Source of the DNA: Croceimicrobium sp965658965
Lineage (GTDB): Bacteria > Bacteroidota > Bacteroidia > Flavobacteriales > Schleiferiaceae
Length of the DNA stretch: 28,340 bases
Direction: 5' to 3'
Assembly: GCA_965658965.1 (NCBI GenBank)
Contig: CBFHVV010000035.1
Span: 1-28,340, forward strand
Part shown: positions 8,460-14,970 of the stretch, in pieces
How positions within the stretch are numbered: position 1 is the stretch's first letter
Layout: every line of letters starts with the position of its first letter
Notes under the pieces: model-generated
What the model was told of the DNA's origin: nothing
The model's input: the letters and a program-made list of their open reading frames with translations, nothing else
Database searches by the model: none
Made by a program: the position numbers and the translations under genes

Positions 8460-9250
8460 TATTTAAGTATTAAAAGTGGTACTTCACTTTTATAAACCAT
8501 TCGTTTAGAAAGACTTTCGGTAAGCAAACCTTCTAAAAAGCGATAGTCGCGAGGCAGGATGGCAATTAAATCGGAGTCATTACTTTTTGCATAGGCCACC
8601 AATCCTTGACTCACTTCGCTCTCAAAATGATGCTTAAAGCGATGGGGGAAGTTTTGAAGACGGCGCTTCAAATATTTACGATTGATTTTTTCTTTACGGC
8701 TAAGTTGCTCTTCCGAGCGATTTACGGTAACCACATCAATGGAGGTAGTATTGTGATCTGCAATTTGTAATAAAGCATCTAGTGCCTGCTCATTTTGCAA
8801 GAATTCGTAGTCAGCAGCTAATGCAATTTTAGTGATCAAATCAAGTTTAGCGCCTTTTGGCATTACTATTACGGGCACAATGGCATCTCGCACAACGGCC
8901 TCTGTTTTACTGCCCCAAATGGTATTTATGCCTTGCGCACCTTTGGTGGCCATAATTATTAAATCGATTTCCACTTTGTCTGATTCGCGCAAGATCAACT
9001 CTTTAGAGCTCGCGTATTCCCAGCGGGTTTCATAGCTCAGCGTTTCTAATTGAGGGCTAGCTTTAATAAACTGCTCCATTTCTTCCTTCACCCGAATGCG
9101 GTCGGCTGCAGCGTCTTTCTTTTCGTGAGAAGCAGCATGGATAATTACTAAATGATTATTACCCTGTTTAACCGCTGGAATAATGGTACCTAAGGTATCT
9201 AGACTAAGTGCACTGAAATCGGTAGGGAACAGAATGTTTAAGTTTTTCAT
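8459..9250 (-). CDS. Tandem universal stress protein (UspA x2), first gene of the V-ATPase operon
   Basis: This 263-residue protein has two UspA domains. The first (about 1-136) has the canonical opening LNILFPTDFSALS (PTDFS at 9-13) and a glycine loop MATKGAQG...WGS (G104, G113-S114). That loop has Ala in place of the first Gly and one residue fewer than the usual nine between the last two glycines. The second domain (about 139-263) keeps IALAADYEF but has LPRDYRFLEGLL where the glycine loop should be, so it is unlikely to bind ATP the same way. This is the mirror image of the usp at the other end of the operon, where the second domain keeps the motifs. The stop codon overlaps the ntpE start. 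As promoter-proximal gene it should be expressed with the whole ATPase set. Confidence 0.85.
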   Translation of the reverse strand: MKNLNILFPTDFSALSLDTLGTIIPAVKQGNNHLVIIHAASHEKKDAAADRIRVKEEMEQFIKASPQLETLSYETRWEYASSKELILRESDKVEIDLIIMATKGAQGINTIWGSKTEAVVRDAIVPVIVMPKGAKLDLITKIALAADYEFLQNEQALDALLQIADHNTTSIDVVTVNRSEEQLSRKEKINRKYLKRRLQNFPHRFKHHFESEVSQGLVAYAKSNDSDLIAILPRDYRFLEGLLTESLSKRMVYKSEVPLLILK

Positions 9251-9463
9251 GGTATCAACTAAATTATAAGGTTCAGCTATATTAAGGCAGAAGGGCTAAG
9301 TTTGAAATGATATTTGTCACTTACAGTGTTAAATTTAGCTGCATTTGGTTGAAATATGATAGGGCTGTCAATAACAATAAGGCAGAGTTTATTCGGAGTT
9401 TATTACTAAGTAAGTGGTTAAGTATTTACCAGAGAAATTAAAATAAGAATGTAGCTTCGCCTA
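9251..9463. promoter_or_regulatory. Divergent promoter region between the usp/V-ATPase operon and the FAD oxidoreductase
   Basis: This 213-base AT-rich spacer must hold the promoters of the nine-gene minus operon and of the plus-strand oxidoreductase. On the plus strand TAGCTTCG (9452-9459) lies 4 bases before the ATG at 9464 and fits the TAnnTTTG -7 box except for one base. On the minus strand only a weak TAATTTAG (9266-9259) is seen. A 17-base dyad, T-2-CACT-TAC-AGTG-2-A (inner arms 9318-9328), lies in the middle and could be an operator. None of these is proven. Confidence 0.4.
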
Positions 9464-10594
9464 ATGATTGAAAAGACTTGGAGTTATTGGGAAAAAGAAG
9501 CGTATTGGTCAGATTATGATTTAGCCATTATTGGTGCAGGAATTACCGGCTTATCGGCGGCGATATTTGCCAAGCAAAATAATCCCGACCAAAAAATTGT
9601 TGTCTTAGAACAGGGTTTTTTACCCGAGGGTGCCTCCACTAAAAATGCTGGTTTTGCTTGTTATGGATCATTGGGGGAACTGCAAGATGATATTAAAATC
9701 AAGGGCTATAAAGCTTGTATTGCACTGGTTAAGGAGCGTTACCAAGGCTTGAGGTTTTTACGTCAGCTTGTTTCCGATGCGGAAATGGATTACTTAGATT
9801 GTGGAGGCGTGGAGATCTTTAACGAAGATCAAACTGAGGAATGGCTAGCCTGCAAAAAACTGATACCTCAATTAAACAAGGATTTGAGAGAATTCTTTGG
9901 CGGAGAAGTCTTTTATGAAAGTGACGATTATAAATCCTTCAAAAATTGTATTGGTAGTATTCGCAGCCCTTACGAAGGGTCATTAAACCCCGCTAAGATG
10001 ATGCAAGCATTATTTAAGAAGGCCGTGGGATTGGGCATAAATGTGTTTTACAACTGCTGCGTGGAGGAGTTTTATAGAATAGAGAAGTACATCCATTTAA
10101 AATGCGCCCAACTACCAAATCTAAAAGCAAAGAAACTGATTTTGTGCACCAATGCTTTTAGCAATCGCTTTGGGGACTTTGATTTGCAAGCCGTTCGTAA
10201 TATGGTCTTAATTTCTAAAGAATTTGATTGGCCCTTTCCAGAAGCCGTTTATCATGCGCATATGGGCTATTATTACTTTCGTAGGATTGGAAATCGCTTA
10301 TTAATTGGTGGTGCTAGAAATGTTGACCTGCAAGCTGAGACCACGGATCAATTTGGTATTAATCCTAAGGTAAAGACTGCATTATTGAACTTTACAGAGC
10401 AATATTTAGGTTTAGATACCACCGATTTATTTATGGATAATTGGTCGGGGATATTAGGAGTTGGCTCTAATAAGGAGCCTATTATAAAAGAAATAGAAGA
10501 GGGGGTTTATACTGCTTTGAGGCTCGGCGGAATGGGGGTTGCTATTGGTGCCCGAACGGGCCATAGAGTAATAGAAGTGATAGAATCATCTTGA
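9464..10594 (+). CDS. FAD-dependent oxidoreductase, DAO family (amino-acid/amine oxidase type)
   Basis: This 376-residue cytosolic flavoprotein has an N-terminal Rossmann motif GAGITG (G24-x-G26-x-x-G29), an acidic residue at the end of the second strand (VVLEQG, E49) and STKNAGFACYGS after it, a DAO-family FAD-contact region. A C-terminal LRLGGMGVAIGARTGHRV closes the FAD site. The opening SYWEKEAYW...YDLAIIGAGITGL resembles the PuuB/glycine-oxidase-like branch of the family, which oxidises C-N bonds of amines or amino acids with O2 or another acceptor. The substrate cannot be read from sequence. It is monocistronic, bounded by the divergent spacer and by a 120-base gap before the next gene. 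Confidence 0.85.
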   Translation: MIEKTWSYWEKEAYWSDYDLAIIGAGITGLSAAIFAKQNNPDQKIVVLEQGFLPEGASTKNAGFACYGSLGELQDDIKIKGYKACIALVKERYQGLRFLRQLVSDAEMDYLDCGGVEIFNEDQTEEWLACKKLIPQLNKDLREFFGGEVFYESDDYKSFKNCIGSIRSPYEGSLNPAKMMQALFKKAVGLGINVFYNCCVEEFYRIEKYIHLKCAQLPNLKAKKLILCTNAFSNRFGDFDLQAVRNMVLISKEFDWPFPEAVYHAHMGYYYFRRIGNRLLIGGARNVDLQAETTDQFGINPKVKTALLNFTEQYLGLDTTDLFMDNWSGILGVGSNKEPIIKEIEEGVYTALRLGGMGVAIGARTGHRVIEVIESS

Positions 10595-10609
10595 TAACAT
10601 ACAGTTATC
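10593..10609. repeat. Small perfect inverted repeat at the oxidoreductase stop codon
   Basis: GATAAC and GTTATC face each other across a 5-base loop, starting one base after the first base of the TGA stop codon. The stem is AT-rich and is followed by an A-run rather than a T-run, so it is not a good plus-strand terminator. It may be an mRNA end structure or a chance palindrome. Confidence 0.3.
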
Positions 10610-10655
10610 TGAAAAAGAATTAATTACATTTTTTTACTGGTGGTTGTACAAAAAT

Positions 10656-10685
10656 AAAGTTGTGCGCTACAAGATTATTACTATC
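10656..10685 (+). promoter_or_regulatory. Predicted Bacteroidota-type promoter for the DUF3332 gene
   Basis: A TTG about 19 bases upstream of TATCTTTT resembles the TTTG - 19 - TAnnTTTG promoter of the phylum's primary sigma factor, with the last base of the -7 box off consensus. It lies about 30 bases before the lipoprotein start codon at 10715. Confidence 0.4.
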
Positions 10686-10714
10686 TTTTCCATCCAAATA
10701 ACAAATATTTCAAA

Positions 10715-11284
10715 ATGAAAAAAATTATCAATTTAGTTTTGGCAGGCAGTTTACTATTCAGTGTAACCTCTTGTTTCGGTGAGTTTGCTTTGGTAAAAAA
10801 AGTTTATAAGTGGAACGAGGATGTAGTTGACAATAAGTTCGCACAATCCTTATTATTCTATGGTCTTAACATTATTCCTGTCTATGGCCTTGCTGGAGCA
10901 GTAGATTTATACATTTTAAATCTAATTGAGTTCTGGTCTGGCTCTATTCCGATGGCAATGGCTCCAGGAGAAACTGAAGAAGGTCAAATGTCTATCGATG
11001 GAGAAGATTACACCGTAATTGCTAGTCAAAACAGATTTGATATTACCGATGCAGAAGGTGATTTAGTGAAAAGTCTAGTTTTCAATCCTAAAACTAACAC
11101 TTGGTCTAAAGTTGAAAAAGCAACAGAAACCCCATTGGTTCAGTATATTAGCATTGACGGTAGCAATGAAGCCTTGATTTTCGAAGAAGGTGAAGCCGTT
11201 GCAAGCTTTGATTTAGAGCAGCAATATACACGTAAGGAGATTTCTACTCGTCTTCAAGAGTCTAGCCTAAGCGCTTGTAAATAA
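10715..11284 (+). CDS. DUF3332 family lipoprotein
   Basis: This 189-residue protein has a lipoprotein signal peptide: MKKIINLVLAGSLLFSVTSC, with the lipid-bearing Cys at residue 20. Next comes the family core: FALVKKVYKWNEDVVDNKF, a hydrophobic stretch with IIPVYGLAGAVDLYILN, then LIEFWSGSIP. This pattern is the mark of DUF3332, whose function is unknown. The hydrophobic part (about 47-72) could be a membrane segment in addition to the lipid anchor. The C-terminal half is acidic and beta-rich (repeated ISIDG/EGEAV-type strands). The gene stands alone, with a predicted promoter upstream and a strong terminator downstream. Confidence 0.82.
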   Translation: MKKIINLVLAGSLLFSVTSCFGEFALVKKVYKWNEDVVDNKFAQSLLFYGLNIIPVYGLAGAVDLYILNLIEFWSGSIPMAMAPGETEEGQMSIDGEDYTVIASQNRFDITDAEGDLVKSLVFNPKTNTWSKVEKATETPLVQYISIDGSNEALIFEEGEAVASFDLEQQYTRKEISTRLQESSLSACK

Positions 11285-11304
11285 GTAATCCTTACTAAAT
11301 AAAG

Positions 11305-11336
11305 AAAAGCCCTGAATAGAGATATTCAGGGCTTTT
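11305..11336. terminator. Bidirectional intrinsic terminator
   Basis: A perfect 14-bp stem (AAAAGCCCTGAATA, 11305-11318, pairing with 11323-11336) has a GAGA loop and a T-run to 11339. Read from the minus strand the A-run at 11305-11308 becomes the U-tract. It therefore serves both the DUF3332 gene (+) and the ferritin gene (-), which converge here. Confidence 0.92.
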
Positions 11337-11365
11337 TTTGTTTATCTAAAAAATGAATCTAAAGT

Positions 11366-11908
11366 TTAAGGCTGTGGCTCTTCAGTACCAGCAGCAGAGA
11401 TTTTACCAATCTCCTGATCAATAGTCCAAAGACCCACTCCGTCTTCGCCAATAATATCAAATATCTCTAAAATACGGCGGGCTAAGCTTTCTTCTTCACG
11501 TTGCTCGGTAACAAACCATTGTAAAAAACTAAAAGTGCTGAAATCTTTATTGCTTAAGCTGTGGTCTACAATTTCGTGGATAGACTTAGTAACGTGAATT
11601 TCGTGCGCTAACACATCTTCAAAGACTTCTCTTAAAGAAGAAAACTTATGCTTAATATTCGTTATTTCAGGTTGTAGTGCATGACCGCCAGCCTCATTAA
11701 TATAACTGAAGAGCTTTAACATATGACCACGCTCCTCATCGGAATGGGCATATAAAAAATTTGAAGCATTAACATAGCCTTCAGTTTCACACCAAGAGGC
11801 CATACTTAAATAAGAGGCGGATGATTTTCCCTCTAATACGATTTGGGCGTTAAGTAATTTTTCTACCTCAATGCTCAGTGAGCGTTTACTATGATTGTGT
11901 TGTGACAT
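11366..11908 (-). CDS. ftnA: Non-haem ferritin
   Basis: I start this at the ATG at 11908 (180 residues, MSQHNHSKRS...). The longer frame upstream begins at a TTG and would overlap the promoter box. It is a four-helix ferritin with a complete diiron ferroxidase set aligned to E. coli FtnA: E26, E59, H62, E103, Q136 and the EEE run at 138-140, within VLEGKSSASY, DEERGHM, LAHEIHVT and VTEQREEES. It should assemble into a 24-mer that oxidises Fe2+ and stores ferric mineral in the cytoplasm. The His-rich N-terminus (HNH) and acidic tail are extensions. It sits downstream of the yjdM-like gene on the same strand but has its own promoter box. Confidence 0.93.
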   Translation of the reverse strand: MSQHNHSKRSLSIEVEKLLNAQIVLEGKSSASYLSMASWCETEGYVNASNFLYAHSDEERGHMLKLFSYINEAGGHALQPEITNIKHKFSSLREVFEDVLAHEIHVTKSIHEIVDHSLSNKDFSTFSFLQWFVTEQREEESLARRILEIFDIIGEDGVGLWTIDQEIGKISAAGTEEPQP

Positions 11909-11929
11909 TCTATTTAATTTAATTTTCGG

Positions 11930-11959
11930 CAAAGGTAAGCACTATGCCTTTTTAACAAA
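11930..11959 (-). promoter_or_regulatory. Predicted promoter of the ferritin gene
   Basis: On the minus strand TTTG (11959-11956) is followed after 18 bases by TACCTTTG (11937-11930), a full match to the Bacteroidota TTTG - ~19 - TAnnTTTG promoter, 22 bases before the ATG. The upstream half lies inside the last codons of the yjdM-like gene. Confidence 0.6.
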
Positions 11960-12280
11960 CTCCGATTTTAAAGCCATCGCCCCAAAGCCATCGATTTTAC
12001 AATCAATATTATGATCTCCATCGCTCAATCGGATATTTTTAACCTTGGTTCCCGCTTTTATAGGAGCAGAGGCTCCCTTAACAGGTAGGTTTTTTAATAC
12101 CACTACAGTATCGCCATCGCTTAGTAGATTACCGTTAGCATCTTTAATTACAAGGCCCTCTGGCTCTTCAGTGTCGCTAGGATTCCATTCGTGGCCACAC
12201 TCTGGACAAACCAAAAGAGCATCCATAGGATAAGCATAGGTAGATTTACATTGTGGGCAAGGTGGTATAGTTTCGGACAT
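11942..12280 (-). CDS. yjdM: YjdM/PhnA-family zinc-ribbon protein
   Basis: I choose the ATG at 12280 (112 residues, MSETIPPCPQCKST), because a longer frame upstream would start inside the predicted -7 box. The N-terminus is a zinc ribbon with CPQC and CPEC knuckles about 15 residues apart. The C-terminal domain carries the family's DANGNLLSDGDTVVVLKNLPVKG and ends in DCKIDGFGAMALKSEFVKKA. The family is widespread and was named PhnA for its place near E. coli phosphonate genes. It is not the phosphonoacetate hydrolase, and its role is unknown. Identification is firm and function is open. Confidence 0.9.
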   Translation of the reverse strand: MSETIPPCPQCKSTYAYPMDALLVCPECGHEWNPSDTEEPEGLVIKDANGNLLSDGDTVVVLKNLPVKGASAPIKAGTKVKNIRLSDGDHNIDCKIDGFGAMALKSEFVKKA

Positions 12281-12295
12281 GGTATGGTGTTTTTG

Positions 12296-12303
12296 CAAAG
12301 GTA
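12296..12303 (-). promoter_or_regulatory. Predicted -7 box for the yjdM-like gene
   Basis: TACCTTTG on the minus strand, identical to the ferritin box, ends 15 bases before the chosen ATG at 12280. No clear upstream TTTG is seen at the right distance. Confidence 0.45.
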
Positions 12304-12397
12304 AATTCTTGCTGCGCCTGAATCTAAACCAAAAGGAAAAGATTCGCTCAGTCTTTGAAATTAGTTTTATTCCAAATAAAGATTCAATTTATCACTG

Positions 12398-12405
12398 TAC
12401 CTTCG
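12398..12405 (+). promoter_or_regulatory. Possible -7 box for the MATE gene
   Basis: TACCTTCG, one base from TAnnTTTG, lies 40 bases before the ATG at 12446. No convincing upstream element is seen. Confidence 0.35.
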
Positions 12406-12445
12406 AAGCCTAATTTATTTTCCCTTCTAATCTACGCCAGTGCGC

Positions 12446-13783
12446 ATGAGCAATAGGAAAGACCTTACTCAAGGCAGTATTGTTAAAAAGTTGGTGCAGC
12501 TATCACTACCCATGATGTTGGGAATTATTAGCATGGTTGCCTTCAATCTTATCGACACATTTTATGTGGGACAGCTGGGCAAGAAAGAGTTAGCAGCACT
12601 TAGCTTCACCTTTCCTGTAATTATGGTTATCTTCAGTTTTATCCAAGGACTAGGCATAGGTGCCACTGCCCTTATTGCAAAGTCTATTGGTAGAAAAGAT
12701 CGCCCTAAGGCCGCTCGAGAAACCACAGACAGTATTGCATTAACCTTGCTTATAACGGGCATCTTCATTGCTATTGGTCTGTTAAGTTTAGAACCAACTT
12801 TTAGACTTTTGGGTGCAGATGCTGAAACTGCACTTTTGGTTTATGATTATATGCAAATTTGGTATATCGCTCTCTTTTTTGTGTCTGCGCCTTATGTGGG
12901 CAATAGCGCTATTAGAGCAACTGGTGATGCTTTAACGCCTGCATTCATTATGCTTTTTGCAGTGGTTATAAATGCAATTCTAGATCCCATTTTAATTTTC
13001 GGTTACCTTGGTGCGCCCGCTCTTGGACTAAAAGGAGCAGCAATAGCTACCGCCATTTCGAGAGGCTTAACGCTTATTTTATCTTTTTATATTTTAATCC
13101 GACGAGAAAAGCTAATTACCTTTCATATACCCAGTTTTAAAATTATAAGCGCTTGCTGGAAAAGTATTCTCGCCATTGCCATTCCTTCGGGTTTAGCTCG
13201 GCTAATTGTTCCCATTACTACGGGAGTAATTACTACCATTTTGGCTACTTATGGCGATTATGCCGTGGCTGCTTTTGGCGTTGGTAGTAGAATAGAATTC
13301 TTAGCTTCCAGTATCCTCATTGCTCTAGGTGCTTCCATAGGCCCATTTGTGGGGCAAAATTTTGGTAGCCAAAAGCTAGCAAGAGTAAAAGAAGCGGTAA
13401 GCATTAGCATACGATTTGCCTTTGTTTGGGGATTGTTCATTTGGGCCTTACTTGCCTTTTTTGCTCCGCAACTGGCCTCCATTTTTAATAACAATGTCCA
13501 GGTATTAGAGACAGTGCAAAACTATTTGTGGATTGTTCCGGCAGGTTATGGAATGCAAGGCATTCTCGGTATTATAAACAGTCATCTTAATACGGTTAAC
13601 AAACCTCTTCAGGCCTCGATGATCATCGTTATTCAAATGCTCTTTATTGGCATTCCCGCCATTTTATTGGCTAACAGAATAGCAGGGATACATGGGGTTT
13701 TTGTCGCTTTAGCTTTAACTTATGCGGTAGGCGGAATAATGTCCCTAGTGGTCAATAAGCAAATGATGAAGAAATTCGTTTAG
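12446..13783 (+). CDS. MATE family multidrug/toxin efflux transporter
   Basis: I take the ATG at 12446 (445 residues); a GTG two codons earlier is possible. Two MatE modules of six helices each cover about 13-175 and 235-400. The first has LPMMLGIISMVAFNLIDTFYVGQLG, the usual MATE opening, and FSFIQGLGIGATALIAKSIG. The second has GVGSRIEFLASSILIALGASIGPFVGQNFG. The length and repeated architecture match full-size exporters that use Na+ or H+ gradients to expel cationic drugs or metabolites across the inner membrane. The coupling ion cannot be decided here, though a Na+-type ATPase in the same window would fit a Na+-driven pump. The next gene starts 19 bases after its stop. Confidence 0.92.
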   Translation: MSNRKDLTQGSIVKKLVQLSLPMMLGIISMVAFNLIDTFYVGQLGKKELAALSFTFPVIMVIFSFIQGLGIGATALIAKSIGRKDRPKAARETTDSIALTLLITGIFIAIGLLSLEPTFRLLGADAETALLVYDYMQIWYIALFFVSAPYVGNSAIRATGDALTPAFIMLFAVVINAILDPILIFGYLGAPALGLKGAAIATAISRGLTLILSFYILIRREKLITFHIPSFKIISACWKSILAIAIPSGLARLIVPITTGVITTILATYGDYAVAAFGVGSRIEFLASSILIALGASIGPFVGQNFGSQKLARVKEAVSISIRFAFVWGLFIWALLAFFAPQLASIFNNNVQVLETVQNYLWIVPAGYGMQGILGIINSHLNTVNKPLQASMIIVIQMLFIGIPAILLANRIAGIHGVFVALALTYAVGGIMSLVVNKQMMKKFV

Positions 13784-13802
13784 TTCTCAATTTCTGCCCT
13801 TA

Positions 13803-14387
13803 ATGAAGAATTTAATAGATCAGGAAATTAAAGCCTGTGGGCCTTTATCAGAGCTGGCTTTATCATTGGGCCTAAATACTTGGTTAAAATTATTTAGGCA
13901 CTTAAAGCATTTGCCTTATGGCAGAAACGCATGTCGGTCTGACTTTTCCTTAGTTTTAAAAGAAGGACAGGGAAGCTGCAGCTCTAAACATGCTCTAGCA
14001 AAGCAGATAGCAGTTGAGAATAGAGTAGAGGAGCTGAAGCTTATCTTAGTGTTTTACAAGATGAACCCAGCCAATACACCAGGAATTGGCTCAGCCTTGG
14101 ATGATTTTTCTCTCGATTATATCCCTGAGGCTCACTGCTATATAAATTTTAACTCAATCGACTGGGATCTTACTAATTCCCAATCTTCTGTTGCTCGCTT
14201 GCAGCCCTATATTATCAGCAAAGAAGAAATAGAGGCAAGGCAAGTAATTGAAGACAAAATATTTAAACACAAGCAATTTCTCAAAGAATGGCTAAAAGAT
14301 CAATGCCTCTCCTATGATCTTGTTAAACTTTGGACAGTACGAGAGCGCTGCATTGAAAACCTTAGTAAAACAGCAGATGACGTTTAA
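13803..14387 (+). CDS. Uncharacterised protein with transglutaminase-like Cys/His/Asp residues
   Basis: This 194-residue soluble protein has no signal peptide. Its conserved-looking blocks are LPYGRNACRSDFSLVLKEGQGSCSSKHAL (written here in part: residues 37-49 and 54-65), FYKMNPANTPGIG and YIPEAHCYINF, followed by DWDLT. The order Cys59 at a helix start (GSCSSKHA), His111 (PEAHCY) and Asp122 (DWDLT) is the order and approximate spacing of the transglutaminase/papain-like catalytic triad. I recognise the pattern from unnamed Bacteroidota proteins but know no function. It follows the MATE gene by 19 bases and is probably in the same transcript. An enzymatic role is inference. Confidence 0.6.
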   Translation: MKNLIDQEIKACGPLSELALSLGLNTWLKLFRHLKHLPYGRNACRSDFSLVLKEGQGSCSSKHALAKQIAVENRVEELKLILVFYKMNPANTPGIGSALDDFSLDYIPEAHCYINFNSIDWDLTNSQSSVARLQPYIISKEEIEARQVIEDKIFKHKQFLKEWLKDQCLSYDLVKLWTVRERCIENLSKTADDV

Positions 14388-14402
14388 TATTAATTGAACC
14401 AA

Positions 14403-14410
14403 TACCTTTG
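14403..14410 (+). promoter_or_regulatory. Predicted -7 box for the DUF6155-like gene
   Basis: TACCTTTG, a full match to TAnnTTTG, ends 18 bases before the ATG at 14429. It suggests that this gene has its own promoter despite the short gap to the gene upstream. Confidence 0.5.
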
Positions 14411-14428
14411 TGCTAATAACCAATCTAA

Positions 14429-14944
14429 ATGAGCAAACGCGCGCTGAAAACATATCTCAAAGACTTAAGTAAAAAGCAGTTGGAAGCGCAGCTAATAGAT
14501 CTATACGAACGCTTTGGAGAAGTTAAAACCTATTACGATTTCACTTTTAACCCCAAGGAGGATAAACTCATTAATGAGGCGAAATTTAAAATCAACAAAG
14601 AATATTTCCCGCAAGGCCGTCGCAAAGCAAAAGCACGTCGGAGCCTTGCTCAGAAATACATTAAGCACTTTCAACAGATCGGCCTAGAAGAATCACTTTT
14701 AGCCGATTTCATGCTCTTTAACTTAGAAACAGCGCAGAGATTTAATCTTACCAAACCGCAAAAAGCAGAAGCCTTTTATAAAAGCATGGCCAACAGTTTC
14801 ATGCAAGCTCTGGGTTTCATCAATTATCACGGATTAGCAATTGAATTTACCGAAAGGCTGCAGAAGATTGCGCTGGAAGCTAAAAAGCAAGACTGGTATA
14901 ACTGGGAATTCCTACTAGATAAGCTAGAAGAAAAGGCACAGTAA
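14429..14944 (+). CDS. DUF6155-like protein
   Basis: This 171-residue, basic, all-helical soluble protein begins MSKRALKTYLKDLSKKQLEAQLIDLY and continues with YYDFTFNPKEDKLINEAKFKI and GRRKAKARRSLAQKYIKHF. This resembles the family annotated DUF6155 in Bacteroidota, which has no known function. Its positive charge and repeated KxLxxLxKKxLxxQ helices could suit nucleic-acid or protein binding, but nothing proves it. It has a good -7 box of its own. It converges on the ABC permease gene with 26 bases between stop codons. Confidence 0.6.
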   Translation: MSKRALKTYLKDLSKKQLEAQLIDLYERFGEVKTYYDFTFNPKEDKLINEAKFKINKEYFPQGRRKAKARRSLAQKYIKHFQQIGLEESLLADFMLFNLETAQRFNLTKPQKAEAFYKSMANSFMQALGFINYHGLAIEFTERLQKIALEAKKQDWYNWEFLLDKLEEKAQ

Positions 14945-14970
14945 GGCCCTTTCTTCTCATTTTAAAACAC

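Noticed and set aside
11909..11932. Upstream TTG start for ferritin
   Set aside because: It would start within the TACCTTTG promoter box. The ATG at 11908 gives the usual ferritin N-terminus.
14933..14956. AAAGG...CCTTT hairpin between the DUF6155-like gene and the ABC permease gene
   Set aside because: The stem is only about five pairs with a long loop, too weak to call a terminator.
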